Assembly (NCBI RefSeq): GCF_905475395.1
Contig: NC_058338.1
Location: forward strand, 35,408,935-35,472,934
Length of the DNA: 64,000 nucleotides
DNA from: Chrysoperla carnea
Taxonomy: Eukaryota; Arthropoda; Insecta; Neuroptera; Chrysopidae
Direction: 5' to 3'
Shown here: one piece after another, positions 30,301-40,791 of the stretch
How positions within the stretch are numbered: the stretch's first letter is position 1
How the letters are laid out: the number at the start of each line of letters is the position of its first letter
Notes under the pieces: model-generated
The model's input: only the letters and a program-made list of their open reading frames with translations
The model's database searches: none
Told to the model about the DNA's origin: nothing
Program-made: the position numbers and the translations under genes

Positions 30301-33300
30301 TGGAGCATGGATTTGTTCTGGTGGAGGATCTTGTCGTGGCCAGTTTTGTTCTCTACATAGCATGAAATTTACCATAATTAAATATATCATTAATTCATTT
30401 TATTATATAGAAATGTCAGTATTTTTACTCATTTTAATTTTTTCATGTTTAAGTTTTTTTGAATTTCTATAAATTGAAATTTCGCTTTACTTTTCACATA
30501 TATATTTTACGTACGTAAGCAAAACTCTTTATTACGGTCCTTTACTCTTAAAAACACTAAAGTTATAGTTATTGAACACTAAAGTTAAGTTTATTTCAAT
30601 AACTATGTCTCAACTCGAAGTCAACAAAAGTTCATCCTTATATAACACTAAAGTTATTGTGAAGAATCCAATGCAAGATATTTTAATTAAATTAAAATGG
30701 TTAATAAATATAACTCCTGTGGTTATCAATGCAATAAATAATTTCCATTATTGCATTGCTAAAGAATTTCATTTTTCGCGTAAACGGCATTATATAACAT
30801 TTTACTATTTCGAAATATATAATCGTAGGGGAGCTGGTGACCATTTAGTACAGCCAAAATTTGAAATTTATTCCTGACCGTATCAGTTTTTTTTTTTATT
30901 TATAATCATATTTTATAAAGAAAAATCTCTATAACACTGCAAGTATCGATAGTAGAGAGTTTTCACTGTACATATTATGATAAGTGTAATTAAAAATAAA
31001 TTTTAATTCTTTATAAACTAATTTTAAAAGATTTGTCCCTTATTTCATTAAACTAATTGCATTTGTTATCAGTTCTTTTAAATAATATTATGTCGCTTTG
31101 TTTGTTTGTCTACTATTTATCTATTATATCAAATATTTCAGTAAATATCGATAAATTTTTAGCAATTAAATTTTTTGTTCGCAAGTACATGCATTGTATA
31201 CAAGACTTTCCATTAAAGAAAACATTCCGAAATATCGAAATTATAGAGACAATAAAGTATTTACAGCCGGTATCTTATTATTCGCCCTTGAATGTTTTAG
31301 CCGTCTTTTTAGCCGTTTTCATTTGCACATGATTCTTAACTTCAGCGTTTTTTACAAGCTTCTTATTTGCATCTTTCTCTTTTAAGTCTTTTCTCATTAG
31401 TTATTATTTGTTTTTATTTCAATAAAAGAAAATAGCATTCTTTTATACCCCGAACTTTTGGCTTCAGCAAACATAATTTTAAATGAAAATCTAAACCATT
31501 AATAAAAAAATTAAAATACTTTTAAAATTCAAACCCGTAACAACACGCGCAATTTACATGAATCCTATATTATGAAGAACGAAGAATGCATAAATAAATA
31601 ATTCTGTAGGTACTTATCACGAATCTTTTCTTGCTTCAGTCTCCATAAATCTAAACCATACTACATACATGTTAAGAGGTTTAACCTTAAATTGAATATC
31701 TTAATGACCCTCGGAACCTCCGCTCCCAAGCGCTGAAAAAACTATTCCATTTGAATCTAAACCCTGAAATCCCTATAATGTTGAATAGCTTTCTAAACAT
31801 AGAAATTGCCAGATTGAGAAATTATTCGCAATCTCAAAGACAAAAGTTCAAGGAAAAACTTGGTGCGTGATGAAAAGCGAAAAGGACGGCTAGGTAGGAA
31901 CATTCATTTTTTTAGATTCGGGTTAAAAATGTTTAAAAACGATTAAAAAAAACAAATTTTGTATAAAATGTATGTGACAAAAGAATTTTTTTATTTGTGT
32001 CCTATATTTTAAAAATATTTTCATCGCCTCATTTTGTAAATATTTTCATCATTTATTTATCACCATCATTATCAAAATAAAGAAACATTTATAACATTTC
32101 TATATAATATTGAGAATCTTAATGTCATTAATACATTATTTAATATCATTAACCAGTAATATCATTAATTGGCCCAATCAATATATTAGGTATACATTTT
32201 GTTTTGTGAATGGTAAAATACAATAATCATCAATAACTTTACGCAAATATGTAATTAATAGCTGCACTAATGACTAAGTGTTTAAATAGAGTGATTGTCT
32301 AATACCTACCCTTGTAATCATTTTATATACGGCATCATCTTTAATACATCAAATAAAAGCATGCATAACAATTATACAACATCGTAACATTCCTGATATC
32401 CTTGCCTAGAATAAAGAAATGTGCTCAATTGATGAAGAAATATGACGGAGACGGACGTAATCGAACCCATCACCTGTTACATACCGAGAGCAAACACTTT
32501 AACTTCTACGCTACCAAATAAAGGCATGGCATTTAATGGCCAAATAATTAATCATATGTGCACACTGTATTCACGTCTTTGTATTTTTACTTTCGATTTC
32601 TAATTTACCAAACTAGTATTAGCATAATACAAACAGTTTTACAGTAATGAAATCTTTTCGCGTTCGAAAGCGTATTATTCATGGATCTTTTGTGACCCTG
32701 GCAGAGCTCAAACTCATTCGAATCTGACATAGCTTTGGTTACTCCAGATATTCCTGATCACGGTTACGGTCACGATTACTTTTTCGTTACTGTCGTTCGA
32801 TGAGCAGACTCGTTATGGTTAAAGTGCGAACTTTCCAGTCACGAGTTTGATTGTAAAAGACTTTGGCGTGTTTGGTAGTTTTTTTTCTGCTTGCAAATGA
32901 TTTAAGACAATCAACTTATTGGCACCAGGTAGCATTGGCAGTGTTTTGCGTGTCTTATAACAACAAACCGCGTTAAATGCTTGGTATTATAAGACTTTTA
33001 AATTTTTACAAACACATTAGCTCAAATATGAAGTGTGTCCACATATATATCTTACAAACTACGATATTTCGACCATGTACTGCCCTGATCCTGATGAATT
33101 ATACTTGAGCTTTATCTGAACTTTGCCAGACCTTACACCCGCAGTGAAAAGGCAAGTATTCGTTATTGATGAAGTAACTCAACTTTTAATACAGCAGAAA
33201 ATCTGATGTATTGTTGATAAACACCTCCATCATCAAAAGCTCGTGGCACGATAGGTGAGCAGCTTCAGTAACGCTTCGAGATGTCGAAATTCTACAGCCA

Positions 33301-36300
33301 ACAACAGATGAAAAATTTCTTAGTACTCCCGCCAACCAACAGGTCCTGGGAATAATGACTTCTAGCTTGATGCTCGCTTAAGGTGAAGCTAGAAGTCATT
33401 ATTCCCACATTTTTATAAGCAATAAGGATAACATTCAGCCTCGCAAAGTTGTTTTTTCAAATAACTTTTCAGAACTCTCTTTTTTCAAATACTCAAAAAT
33501 CTGTTTCACCCGCATATTTTTAAATGTTGTTCATGCTTTTATTAATAATTTACCCACCTACAAGAAACATAGGTTCACAAATTCAGCAATAAGTTCCTAT
33601 TTAATTAACGTTACATACATCATATCTGATATGTCTTCTATTAAATGTAAAATATTAATAATCATATTTAATCGTAAAATATAATCTTTTATAACGTAAA
33701 TATATTTTTAAAATATAGGGTAGATGCTTAAATAAAAGTATTTGTACATAGAAAACTAAAAGAAATCTTTTTAGAAAACTACTTCATGGCAATATTAATT
33801 GTGCTTCTTTATTAATATGTTCATATGCAGTAGAATTTTGAATAATTGTTAGTTTGTACAAATTGATTCACGTAAAAAATGGTAGTTTAAAATATGAAAA
33901 AATTTATCTTTGTGGGCTAATTTGCACTTATTATTTAAAAACTGCTGTACCGCACATGGCATACCTGGTGGATGATAAAAACTATACCAAACTTCGTAAT
34001 TGAATCTAGAAATAACCTCAAACAATAACATTTAAACTAGTTTTAAGCGAGTTATTAATTAACAACTACGCCCGCATTATGAATTTAGTTAACTATTTTT
34101 CTTTCACCTACGTATATGTAAATGCTAGTTAAAACTATTTCGTCGAGAGTACAAAGTTAAAACAAGTGCCCATTGCAAAGTTAAATCAACATCAATTAAT
34201 GACTATTAGATTATTGCACTTAAGCGTTAGATAATCAAGGCTTTTACACATTATATCTTTACTGCTTTCTTACCAGCTTCTTACTATCAAAATCCAAAGG
34301 TCGGATGTACCTATAAATATTCTATTACTTTTGTTAAACAATTGTGTATTTTTGACTCAAATGCCCCCCCCCCCGCCAAATCATTGTTGTTCCAATCATT
34401 AAAAATATATTAAAACTTGGTTATCCGTATGCCTATGGTAGCGAGTTCGATTCCCACCGTTGCAACAATTAATATAATAGTTTTGATATATACTGCCGAA
34501 ATAATTGAGGAGGTGATAGTCCGTGGATTATTAGCGAAAAGGTAGTATCACAATGGGCCTTATGGTCTAAGTGTGTCCCTTGTGAACAGTCAATAGAACC
34601 TAGCCTAAACTAAGTCATCTTTCAAGATGGCTAGCAACTAAAGACCTTATTTTGTTAGTATTGATAAAGCATGGACATGGACATATATAATAAATAACGT
34701 AACCTGATCGTCGAGATTTTAACCCTCTATTACCGTATTTTCTATCTGAAAGTCTTCATTTTAGCGTAAATACCAATAATGTGTCTTATAAAAGCCAGTA
34801 AGTACTGTAAAACGCCAATTAACTTTTCCTAATTTTAAATTTGCCTAATCCTTCAAAATAAGATAACTATCATCATTAACTTGGCTGTCTTTAGATCACA
34901 AGTTTTTATTTATTTAATTGTTAACTTTCGTGAAACAATCTGTACAACTACCTATAATCTGTTCTATTATATTTTCTAGTAAAAAATAGAATTTCAAATT
35001 CGTGATTTAAAATATATAGAGCGCAAAAATTTTAATAAAAGACAATTAATATAATGGAACATATCTACTCATATAAAACTTTTGACCTTATTATCGCTAA
35101 TTGTTTAGTCACTGTTTAATTAGTTTTGAAAATAAAAGATACTTTTCAATTAAATATTTCTAATTGAAAAGAAAATATTCGATTTCATCTTTTGATATTG
35201 TTTTACAGCTTCAACTCCGGTATTTTTGAAAATCACACCAATTTTGGGAGCCTTAATCGGTGTTATAACTGCCTTATTAATGGTAACCATAGTAATTGTG
35301 TGCATCATACGCATGCGGCGTCGTGATAATCGGGACGATAAAGATGCTGATGAAAATGGATTAAGTCATGATCGCCGAAGTATCAATACAAGTGGAGATA
35401 AGGCAAGCACAGAACCTCTAAATAAAGAATTAGGTGATAGTATGGATAGTTTTGAAGAAAAGAATCCTGATATAATTCCACAAGGTAATGGTGAGGATGA
35501 TTATCAAGATGAAGAAAAGGCATTTGAACGATTAAATAATGCATCAACACGAGTTTATTCAAGATTACAATCGCCAAACAATATTGGAAGATCAAGTCCA
35601 TATGATTCGTCATTTAACATTGGCAAAACGGTAAGGTATTATTTTATTAAGTCGATTTTTAAAACTGCTCAAAAAAACATGCGGAAAATAATAATTTTAT
35701 AGTATATTTTTACGTAGATCATGAATTCATTAGCGGAGATGCAAATCGACAGTTTTTTCGCCAGTAAATGACTAAACTAAACTGAACTTTTACTATGTGA
35801 AGATTAGATCTTTACTATAAGCGATACAAAAAAATTAAAGGCAAGTACTCAGTGGTGTGCTGCAAGATTATTAGCAAGATAGCACGAATCTCGCTAATTA
35901 AAAAAAAAATCAATTAAATAATAACAATATTAATGAGTCCAACTCACTAAAACTGCTCAAAAAGTGAAAAATAATTGAAAATCTCATTGATAGATAGGCA
36001 TTATTTCGTCGCTTTACAAAAATGATTATAATTCGAGGATACTTTCTGTTGGAAACTAATGATTGCCAAGAAAAACAAGGGGTTTTTCAATTATAGAATA
36101 ATCTAAAAAGGGGCTCGCCCTCACCACACCACTGCCAGTATCCTATTATTCAACTACTAAATAAATAATATTTCTATTTCCAGAATGATGAAATAACGTA
36201 TGCCGAATTATCGTTATCAAATAAGCAATTACCGTCACTGCCACATGTGGTTTATTCAAACCATCAATCAATACCGATGACATTAATACGCCGAAATGAG

Positions 36301-36651
36301 CCAACAGTATATGCACAAATTGACATGTCAGCAAAAGCACAATCAATGCAAAATCCATCACGTTTTCCATTACATCCTCAATTAAGCATGTCAACTCAAA
36401 CACATCCTAGTATGCACCAAAGAGGTGGCATTCCTGTACTTCCTACAACTACTATCCAAACATTATCACCTCCATTACAAAATTCGTTACTACAACATCG
36501 TAGTACAAATTTACATCCTGCTTATCTTACCACCCCACGGCAGCATCATCAACAACATACTCCCGCACATCAGCACCATACTACTGCCGATGACAGTATG
36601 CACATCACTGCGGAAACTCCGCTTATCAATCCTCGTGAAAGCACGGTATAA
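15199..36651 (+). CDS. side-like: Sidestep-family Ig/FN3 cell-adhesion receptor (3' part, nine exons)
   Basis: Exons: 15199-15350, 22939-23083, 24115-24245, 24966-25125, 25190-25483, 26555-26854, 28685-29008, 35209-35630, 36184-36651. All junctions are GT/AG and phases match throughout, giving about 798 residues without a stop. In order the protein shows an Ig domain split over exons 1-2 ([11 protein letters not shown], then TITWWKGS and YLSCRGE), a second over exons 3-4 ([25 protein letters not shown]), a third in exon 5 ([20 protein letters not shown]), two FN3-like modules, one TM helix ([21 protein letters not shown]) followed by RMRRRD, and a long cytoplasmic tail ending ESTV. This order matches the insect Sidestep family, surface ligands for Beat receptors in axon guidance. 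The paralogue is not resolved. The signal peptide and N-terminal Ig domains are missing upstream. The window's exons are interrupted by a 7.6-kb and a 6.2-kb intron. Confidence 0.88.
15351..22938 (+). other. 7.6-kb intron of the Sidestep-like gene
   Basis: Splits an Ig domain between two half-domain exons. AT-rich, with only short chance open frames. I see no exon, RNA gene or recognisable element in it. Confidence 0.7.
22939..23083 (+). CDS. side-like: Sidestep-like exon b: second half of the same Ig domain
   Basis: Acceptor tttctcag, donor gtaagt. Encodes [20 protein letters not shown], with the second Ig cysteine in the D-x-G-x-Y-x-x-C type motif, then [11 protein letters not shown], a stretch typical of Sidestep proteins. 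Enters in phase 0 and leaves in phase 1. Confidence 0.9.
23084..24114 (+). other. 1.0-kb intron of the Sidestep-like gene
   Basis: gtaagt to ttttag. Nothing recognised in it. Confidence 0.8.
24115..24245 (+). CDS. side-like: Sidestep-like exon c: first half of the next Ig domain
   Basis: Acceptor tattttag, donor gtaagt. Encodes [20 protein letters not shown], then [21 protein letters not shown], with the first Ig cysteine and the core tryptophan. Enters in phase 1 and leaves in phase 0. Confidence 0.9.
24246..24965 (+). other. 0.7-kb intron of the Sidestep-like gene
   Basis: gtaagt to ttcag. Nothing recognised in it. Confidence 0.8.
24966..25125 (+). CDS. side-like: Sidestep-like exon d: second half of that Ig domain
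   Basis: Acceptor ttttcag, donor gttagt (a little off consensus). Encodes [31 protein letters not shown] and [15 protein letters not shown]. The Y-T-C-V-G-S-N motif carries the second Ig cysteine. The next intron is only 64 bases. Confidence 0.9.
25190..25483 (+). CDS. side-like: Sidestep-like exon e: whole Ig domain
   Basis: Acceptor tttttttag, donor gtaaat. Starts [15 protein letters not shown], then [20 protein letters not shown], and ends [20 protein letters not shown]. Both domain cysteines are present plus an extra pair (VCRPG, PCVYY). Both edges are phase 1 and the length, 294 bases, is a multiple of three. Confidence 0.92.
26105..26325 (+). mobile_element. 3' end of a dead non-LTR retrotransposon (LINE), 5'-truncated
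   Basis: In an intron of the Sidestep-like gene. The first frame from 26105 shows C-x2-C-x10-H-x4-C followed by PALVMRRW, the cysteine-histidine motif at the end of ORF2 in R1/I-type non-LTR elements, then a stop. A second frame from 26203 continues with [20 protein letters not shown] to a stop at 26295, so a frameshift separates them. The 3' tail reads TGTGTCCC ... GACAGCC ... then two CCTAA-type repeats. No reverse transcriptase domain remains. Confidence 0.75.
26555..26854 (+). CDS. side-like: Sidestep-like exon f: FN3-like module
   Basis: Acceptor aatttttag, donor gtaact. Encodes [20 protein letters not shown], then [18 protein letters not shown], and closes on [20 protein letters not shown], a fibronectin type III F/G-strand pattern. 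N-glycosylation sequons occur at NCT, NQT and NVT. 300 bases, phase 1 at both ends. Confidence 0.9.
26855..28684 (+). other. 1.8-kb intron of the Sidestep-like gene
   Basis: Holds the Helitron-like element at 27859-28206 and, around 27110-27450, a stretch with GGGCATCCAATTTGATGACG and GTCACGTGATATACAG that looks like an insect dispersed repeat, though there is no second copy here. Confidence 0.65.
27859..28206 (+). mobile_element. Non-autonomous Helitron-like element
   Basis: Begins TCTAATATAATATAAAAATG after an A and ends with a small hairpin (GGCG ... CGAAGTTCG ... CGCC) followed by GGTCAGCTAG before a T. TC start, hairpin, CTAG end and A|T insertion site fit Helitrons. No replicase or helicase coding. 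In the intron between the FN3-like exons of the Sidestep-like gene. Confidence 0.5.
28685..29008 (+). CDS. side-like: Sidestep-like exon g: second FN3-like module
   Basis: Encodes [20 protein letters not shown], then [20 protein letters not shown] and LREQ-type FN3 framework, ending SNKHHRGG at donor gtaagc. The acceptor is poor (ctaaaag, no clear pyrimidine tract) but the frame and homology to the preceding module support it. 324 bases, phase 1 at both ends, so skipping it would keep the frame. Confidence 0.85.
32443..32525 (-). mobile_element. tRNA-derived SINE head
   Basis: On the minus strand the stretch reads TGGTAGCGTAGAAGTTAAAG (A-box-like) and, about 40 bases on, GGGTTCGATTACG (B-box-like). 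No CCA-end pairing or clean acceptor stem is seen, so it is a SINE or tRNA pseudogene. Confidence 0.5.
32795..32870 (+). mobile_element. Possible decayed tRNA-like SINE
   Basis: TATGGTTAAAGTGCG (A-box-like) precedes GAGTTTGATTG (decayed B box) by about 28 bases, in a GC-richer patch of the same intron. Weak. Confidence 0.3.
33348..33406. repeat. Perfect 21-bp hairpin
   Basis: 33348-33368 and 33386-33406 are exact reverse complements with a 17-base loop, in the 6.2-kb intron of the Sidestep-like gene. Could be a foldback remnant or a small structured RNA. Nothing in the sequence decides. Confidence 0.7.
34420..34615 (+). mobile_element. tRNA-derived SINE
   Basis: A Pol III B box (GAGTTCGATTCCC, 34439-34451) is followed by a body and a tail with TGTGTCCC, AACAGTCAAT and AACCTAGCC. 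The tRNA head is degenerate 5' of the B box, with no convincing cloverleaf, so I call a SINE and not a tRNA gene. Lies in the 6.2-kb intron of the Sidestep-like gene. Confidence 0.6.
35209..35630 (+). CDS. side-like: Sidestep-like exon h: stalk, transmembrane helix, inner tail
   Basis: Acceptor ttttacag, donor gtaagg. Encodes [12 protein letters not shown], a strongly hydrophobic helix of about 21 residues, then a basic stop-transfer RMRRRDNR and an acidic, polar tail with [15 protein letters not shown] and [10 protein letters not shown]. This orients the Ig modules outside the cell. Confidence 0.92.
36184..36651 (+). CDS. side-like: Sidestep-like exon i: cytoplasmic tail, default C-terminus
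   Basis: Acceptor atttccag. Encodes [29 protein letters not shown], a His/Gln/Pro-rich low-complexity stretch and [10 protein letters not shown], then stop TAA. ITYAEL fits the ITIM consensus and TVYAQI the TxYxx[IV] consensus. The last four residues ESTV fit a class I PDZ ligand. The final codons GTA TAA can also be read as a weak splice donor (gtataa) after ACG at 36645. Confidence 0.9.
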   Translation, partial: NDEITYAELSLSNKQLPSLPHVVYSNHQSIPMTLIRRNEPTVYAQIDMSAKAQSMQNPSRFPLHPQLSMSTQTHPSMHQRGGIPVLPTTTIQTLSPPLQNSLLQHRSTNLHPAYLTTPRQHHQQHTPAHQHHTTADDSMHITAETPLINPRESTV

Positions 36652-37659
36652 AATTTTTTTATTCACTTATTTTGATTCTTTGGTTTGAAATCACTTTTTG
36701 TTATTAAGTAAACTTGGAAAGAAAACTTTGGTTTGCAAAACAGCTTTTATTCTTATTTACAAAAAATAATTCAATATAAGTTATTGTCATAAAGTAAAAA
36801 AAAAGATAATTTAATAGTCCCAGTCATCAAAACTTGAGTTTCAAAAGCACGTAAACATTGAAATTCAAAGAAATGGAAGTGGCAAAAATATGATCATCTT
36901 GTTACCACTCTGTAATACTATCCTAATTTTCATTTTTCTTGATGTTTGCCGATTTGTACGCGTAGAGGAAGGTGTCCTATAATGATCCCCCTGAGAAAAA
37001 ATGTGATTTATAGCTAAACTATTCGAAATATGTATAACGTCGAAATATTTTTGGTTTCTTTATTAAAATGCAATAATGGCGTGCCAATTTCTTTCGATTT
37101 GTTCAAATTTTTAGAACTATTCAATATTTTTTAAAAGGGCTCGTTTTACTGACCATTTAAAAGTAGGTGGGTAAAATAATCCCATTGCATTTTTACATCA
37201 ACAGTTCACATAAAATTTTAATTATTTTGTACATTGCATCAACTAGTATGATCAAATTAGTATGAAAACAAAAATCACTGGTAAAATCATCTAAATCAAC
37301 ATATTCAAGACAAGCCACATAATGAGGGATTATTTTACATAATATAATTTTACACCCAAAAAGGAGATCATTTTAATGTATATAAAGGAGATCATTTTAC
37401 CCGTAACGCCATATTGGAATATCGTCATACGCCTATCAAACTGTGTTCTAATATTATTAAAAGTCAATAGAATCCAGGAGTAAAACTACCAGCCGGCGAA
37501 AACTATCACACAAAAAAAGAAAAGCTTGTGAAAAAATTCAAAAACATGGAAAACAAAATAAGAACCAAGTTGAAAATTCAGAGTTTACTTAATAAAACTA
37601 AAAATCATTTTGTATATATTTCGAAAAATCACAAACTATTTCACTGCCTTTTGAAACAG

Positions 37660-37749
37660 GTACCAACTTTACAACCACTGCTTGAAGCAAACGCTTCGCG
37701 TTCCTTAAACAATCAACAACCTCGTTCAATAACTGCAACCCGATTTTGA
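37660..37749 (+). CDS. Candidate alternative terminal exon of the Sidestep-like gene
   Basis: A pyrimidine-rich tract ending gaaacag precedes an open frame of 29 codons, VPTLQPLLEANASRS then NNQQPRSITATRF, stop TGA. Its base composition is clearly less AT-rich than its flanks. Joined to the ACG at 36645 it is in frame (phase 0) and replaces the terminal V of ESTV by V-P-T-L. The new C-terminus, ATRF, again fits a class I PDZ ligand (T at -2, aromatic at 0). The donor it needs, gtataa, is weak. It could be a chance open stretch. Confidence 0.48.
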   Translation, partial: VPTLQPLLEANASRSLNNQQPRSITATRF

Positions 37750-39507
37750 CCTCCCGGACAAAGTCAAGAAAATATTGTCCAGTAAAAAAAACCAGCCGTG
37801 CCAATTAATATATATATATAATAAATTTATCTAAAAGTTAGTTAAAATTGTTAATAAAAAAAACCGTAATAATTAATAAAAAAAATAATAATTTTAATAA
37901 AATAAATGAAATCAGACTGTTTCTTTTTTAAATAACCATATTATATATATATTATTTAGAGACAAATTAAATAATTAATAATTAAAATATATAGAATGTA
38001 TATTGTAAATATTATTTTAATAATTGCCACTAAAAATTAATAAATTAACAATAAATAAGTAATAAATAAATTAAAATTAGTAGTTAATTCATAAGAACAT
38101 AAAAAAGAATGAATATTATTAATAATTTATATAAATAATAAATAAATCAAAATATATATTTCAATTTTATGAAGTGATTTAAATTAAATAATTAATATAA
38201 AAAAAATTAATAAAATATATACGAAATCTTTGTTTACGTCTTACAGGTAATTTTATTTAACATTTTGTTACTTTAAAAAAAAATTATATATAATATTTCG
38301 AATTTAAACTTTATTCATGTAAATAAGGAAATCAGGGATAAATTTTATAAAGTTGTTTTTATTTTTATTAAAAACTTTTTTGAAATAAACACATGTCCCT
38401 CCATAAATACCCTTCAGCTATTCTTTCATTTGAGTTTAAGGTGATCCAAATAAGATTTTTGAAGTAATCCACTTATTAAACCTTAAATTTTAGCTTATCT
38501 CTGCAAATACATTCCAGTATAGTGACAAAAAATGCAATACTGCACTGATTACGATCGTTACAATTATTCAAATTCTGAATTAAAAATGATAAAAATTTCA
38601 GTGTAATTTTATTTAAATGCAAATTGTCGCCAAACGAATGCCTCGATAAATTCAGGTATATTGCAAACTATTGTATCGCCATCTGTAGGTTAATTAAGCA
38701 AATTATCAGAAATCTTAGTCGGTAATGTAGGTAAATAGAAAGGTTTTTTTATGGATAGAAACAAGTATCAGCTTTTTTCAAAAAACTATCTTATTGTAGT
38801 AAACTCATATAAAGCTCTTTTTTTTTTATTAATGTGTGGTTAAAAATAAATAAGTATATGTTTAAATACCTTTTTTTATTTATTTAACTTTCAACTAAAA
38901 TATAAATATTCCCAAACGCGAGAATATTTTCTAAGTACGATACAAAAATGCTTTAATTTCTTATTTACAATTCGAAAGTTTTTTGGAAAAAGTTCATACT
39001 TTTTTCTTTATGAAAAAAGCAAAACAGGAAGGACACAACTATAATTTCCACATTCGAAGAAGAATCGTTAATTCTTAATTAACGATTACTCTAATTTAAT
39101 GCGGCTCAATTAAAGTTCATGACTATACATTGCAAAATAATAAATCCCAAAATATTACAACATTAGCAATTGCAAATAAATCACATAGTATGAACTATTT
39201 ATAGTCTCTCCAAACGTTTTGTGATCGAAAAAAATTTTCCTAATAAATTTAAGTCTACACTATCAGCATAGCATTCTTATTTCAAAATTATGCATGAAAA
39301 TAGTCATTCTTACGTTATTGTTCACGTTATTACTGGTTATACCTACGTCACGTCGTTTGGTGAATTCTGAAAGTTTGTAGTTCACGTAAACTGCCACTTG
39401 ACACAACACTATCAAACTTACAACAGTCATTGTTTTTAATTCTTTTGTAATATACAAATAATGTACTTAGACCAAAATCCTAAAATATGTATTTCCAAAG
39501 CACTCCC

Positions 39508-39718
39508 ATACTTAAGTTACTTTACCGACGCCAAAATAAAAATAAAAGTACGTTTTTAAAGCTCTCAGTATAATTTTAGTAGTTCAAACTTTTAATTCTG
39601 ATTTAAAATAACTCATATTTAGTAAAGATATAAATTCGAATCAATTAAATTGTACTACTAGCCTCGAAAACACACTTTAAAATTCAAAAACTTAGCCTCG
39701 GTAAAATAACTCAAGTAT
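39508..39718. mobile_element. TIR MITE, copy 1 of a two-copy family
   Basis: Ends ATACTTAAGTTACTTTACCG and CGGTAAAATAACTCAAGTAT are imperfect inverted repeats. The interior (CTGATTTAAAATAACTCATA, GCCTCGAAAACACACTTTAA) matches 55490-55701. Confidence 0.65.
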
Positions 39719-40791
39719 ATAAATATTGACGTAATATGGCAATTCGTTCAATCACTATCCCCAAAGTTAAAAATGAAAAAAATAAAATTACCTGTAAGAT
39801 ATATTTAAAAAAATACTGAAACACATTGTACATATATAACTTTTCAATAATGGAATGACTATATAGATTTTACGATTTTTGTACATATAAAAAATTAAAA
39901 CGTGAAAATTTTTGTAAGGTTAATAAAGGTGCAATTTTGAGAAATAAATAAACAAGAATAAATAATAATTATAAATATTGTAATTAATAAAGTACTGTAA
40001 TAATATTCATTGTGAAGTCAAATTTGTAAATAAAAAAATTATTGTGGAAAAATTTTTATAAATTTTATTTGATTTACTGTTTTAAATTTTATTTTTTTAC
40101 TTTATTTTTTACTATCGAAATAAATAACTGTATACTTGTTTTTTAAAAACGCGATGGAACAATGTTTATAAAAGATTAGAATTTTTATTTCATTCGAAGT
40201 TCTGAAATCGAATAGAAAGAAAAATTTGCAAAAGTGGTCGAATTATAAAGCTCCTTAACGACACACATCAATATCGTTAAGTTTAGGTAACGACTTAATC
40301 CTTGATTCTGGCATTCTCATGGCATCAATATCCGTTTATCTATTACTGTCTAAAATAAGCTTTTACTGATAACAGTATCGACAGTTTCCGTTAAATAGTT
40401 AGAGAATACGGGTTCGCTGAATTCTATATCAGACAAACTGATCCTAAAGTAAAACACAACTGAATTATAACATTAAACATGAGCTAAACAATCGATTACT
40501 AAACGGCCTACATTCTCAGTAAGTTTTAGAATTTCATTCGAAATATTGCCATTACCTAATAACTGAAACTTTTACAGAAATGTCAAATGATACCGAAAGA
40601 AACGTTGTTAAATTTTATACCAAAACCTGGCACTTATATCCATGGTTAAAAAGTCTGTCTAGAGATAATTATATAAGAAATTAGGCTTTCATTGAGTTAA
40701 TTAAAAAGTCCAGTGAAACATTTTAGCTCAGTTAGGTACAATGTAAAAACGTATTCTTGATCTGCATCAGTTTTTGAACCGACATCATTCG

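Larger units (their letters stand above)
29009..35208 (+). other. 6.2-kb intron of the Sidestep-like gene
   Basis: Lies between the last FN3-like exon and the TM exon. Holds SINE fragments (32443-32525, 32795-32870, 34420-34615), the 33348-33406 hairpin, a C-homopolymer at 34365-34374 and a less AT-rich patch at 30290-30364. Confidence 0.7.

Noticed and set aside
30572-31385. Open frames of 60-101 codons in the 6.2-kb intron
   Set aside because: Composition is Ile/Asn/Phe/Lys-rich as expected from AT-rich DNA, with no domain, and frames overlap one another.
34425-34470. tRNA gene
   Set aside because: Only a B box is clear. No acceptor stem or anticodon arm could be paired, and the 3' tail is that of a SINE.
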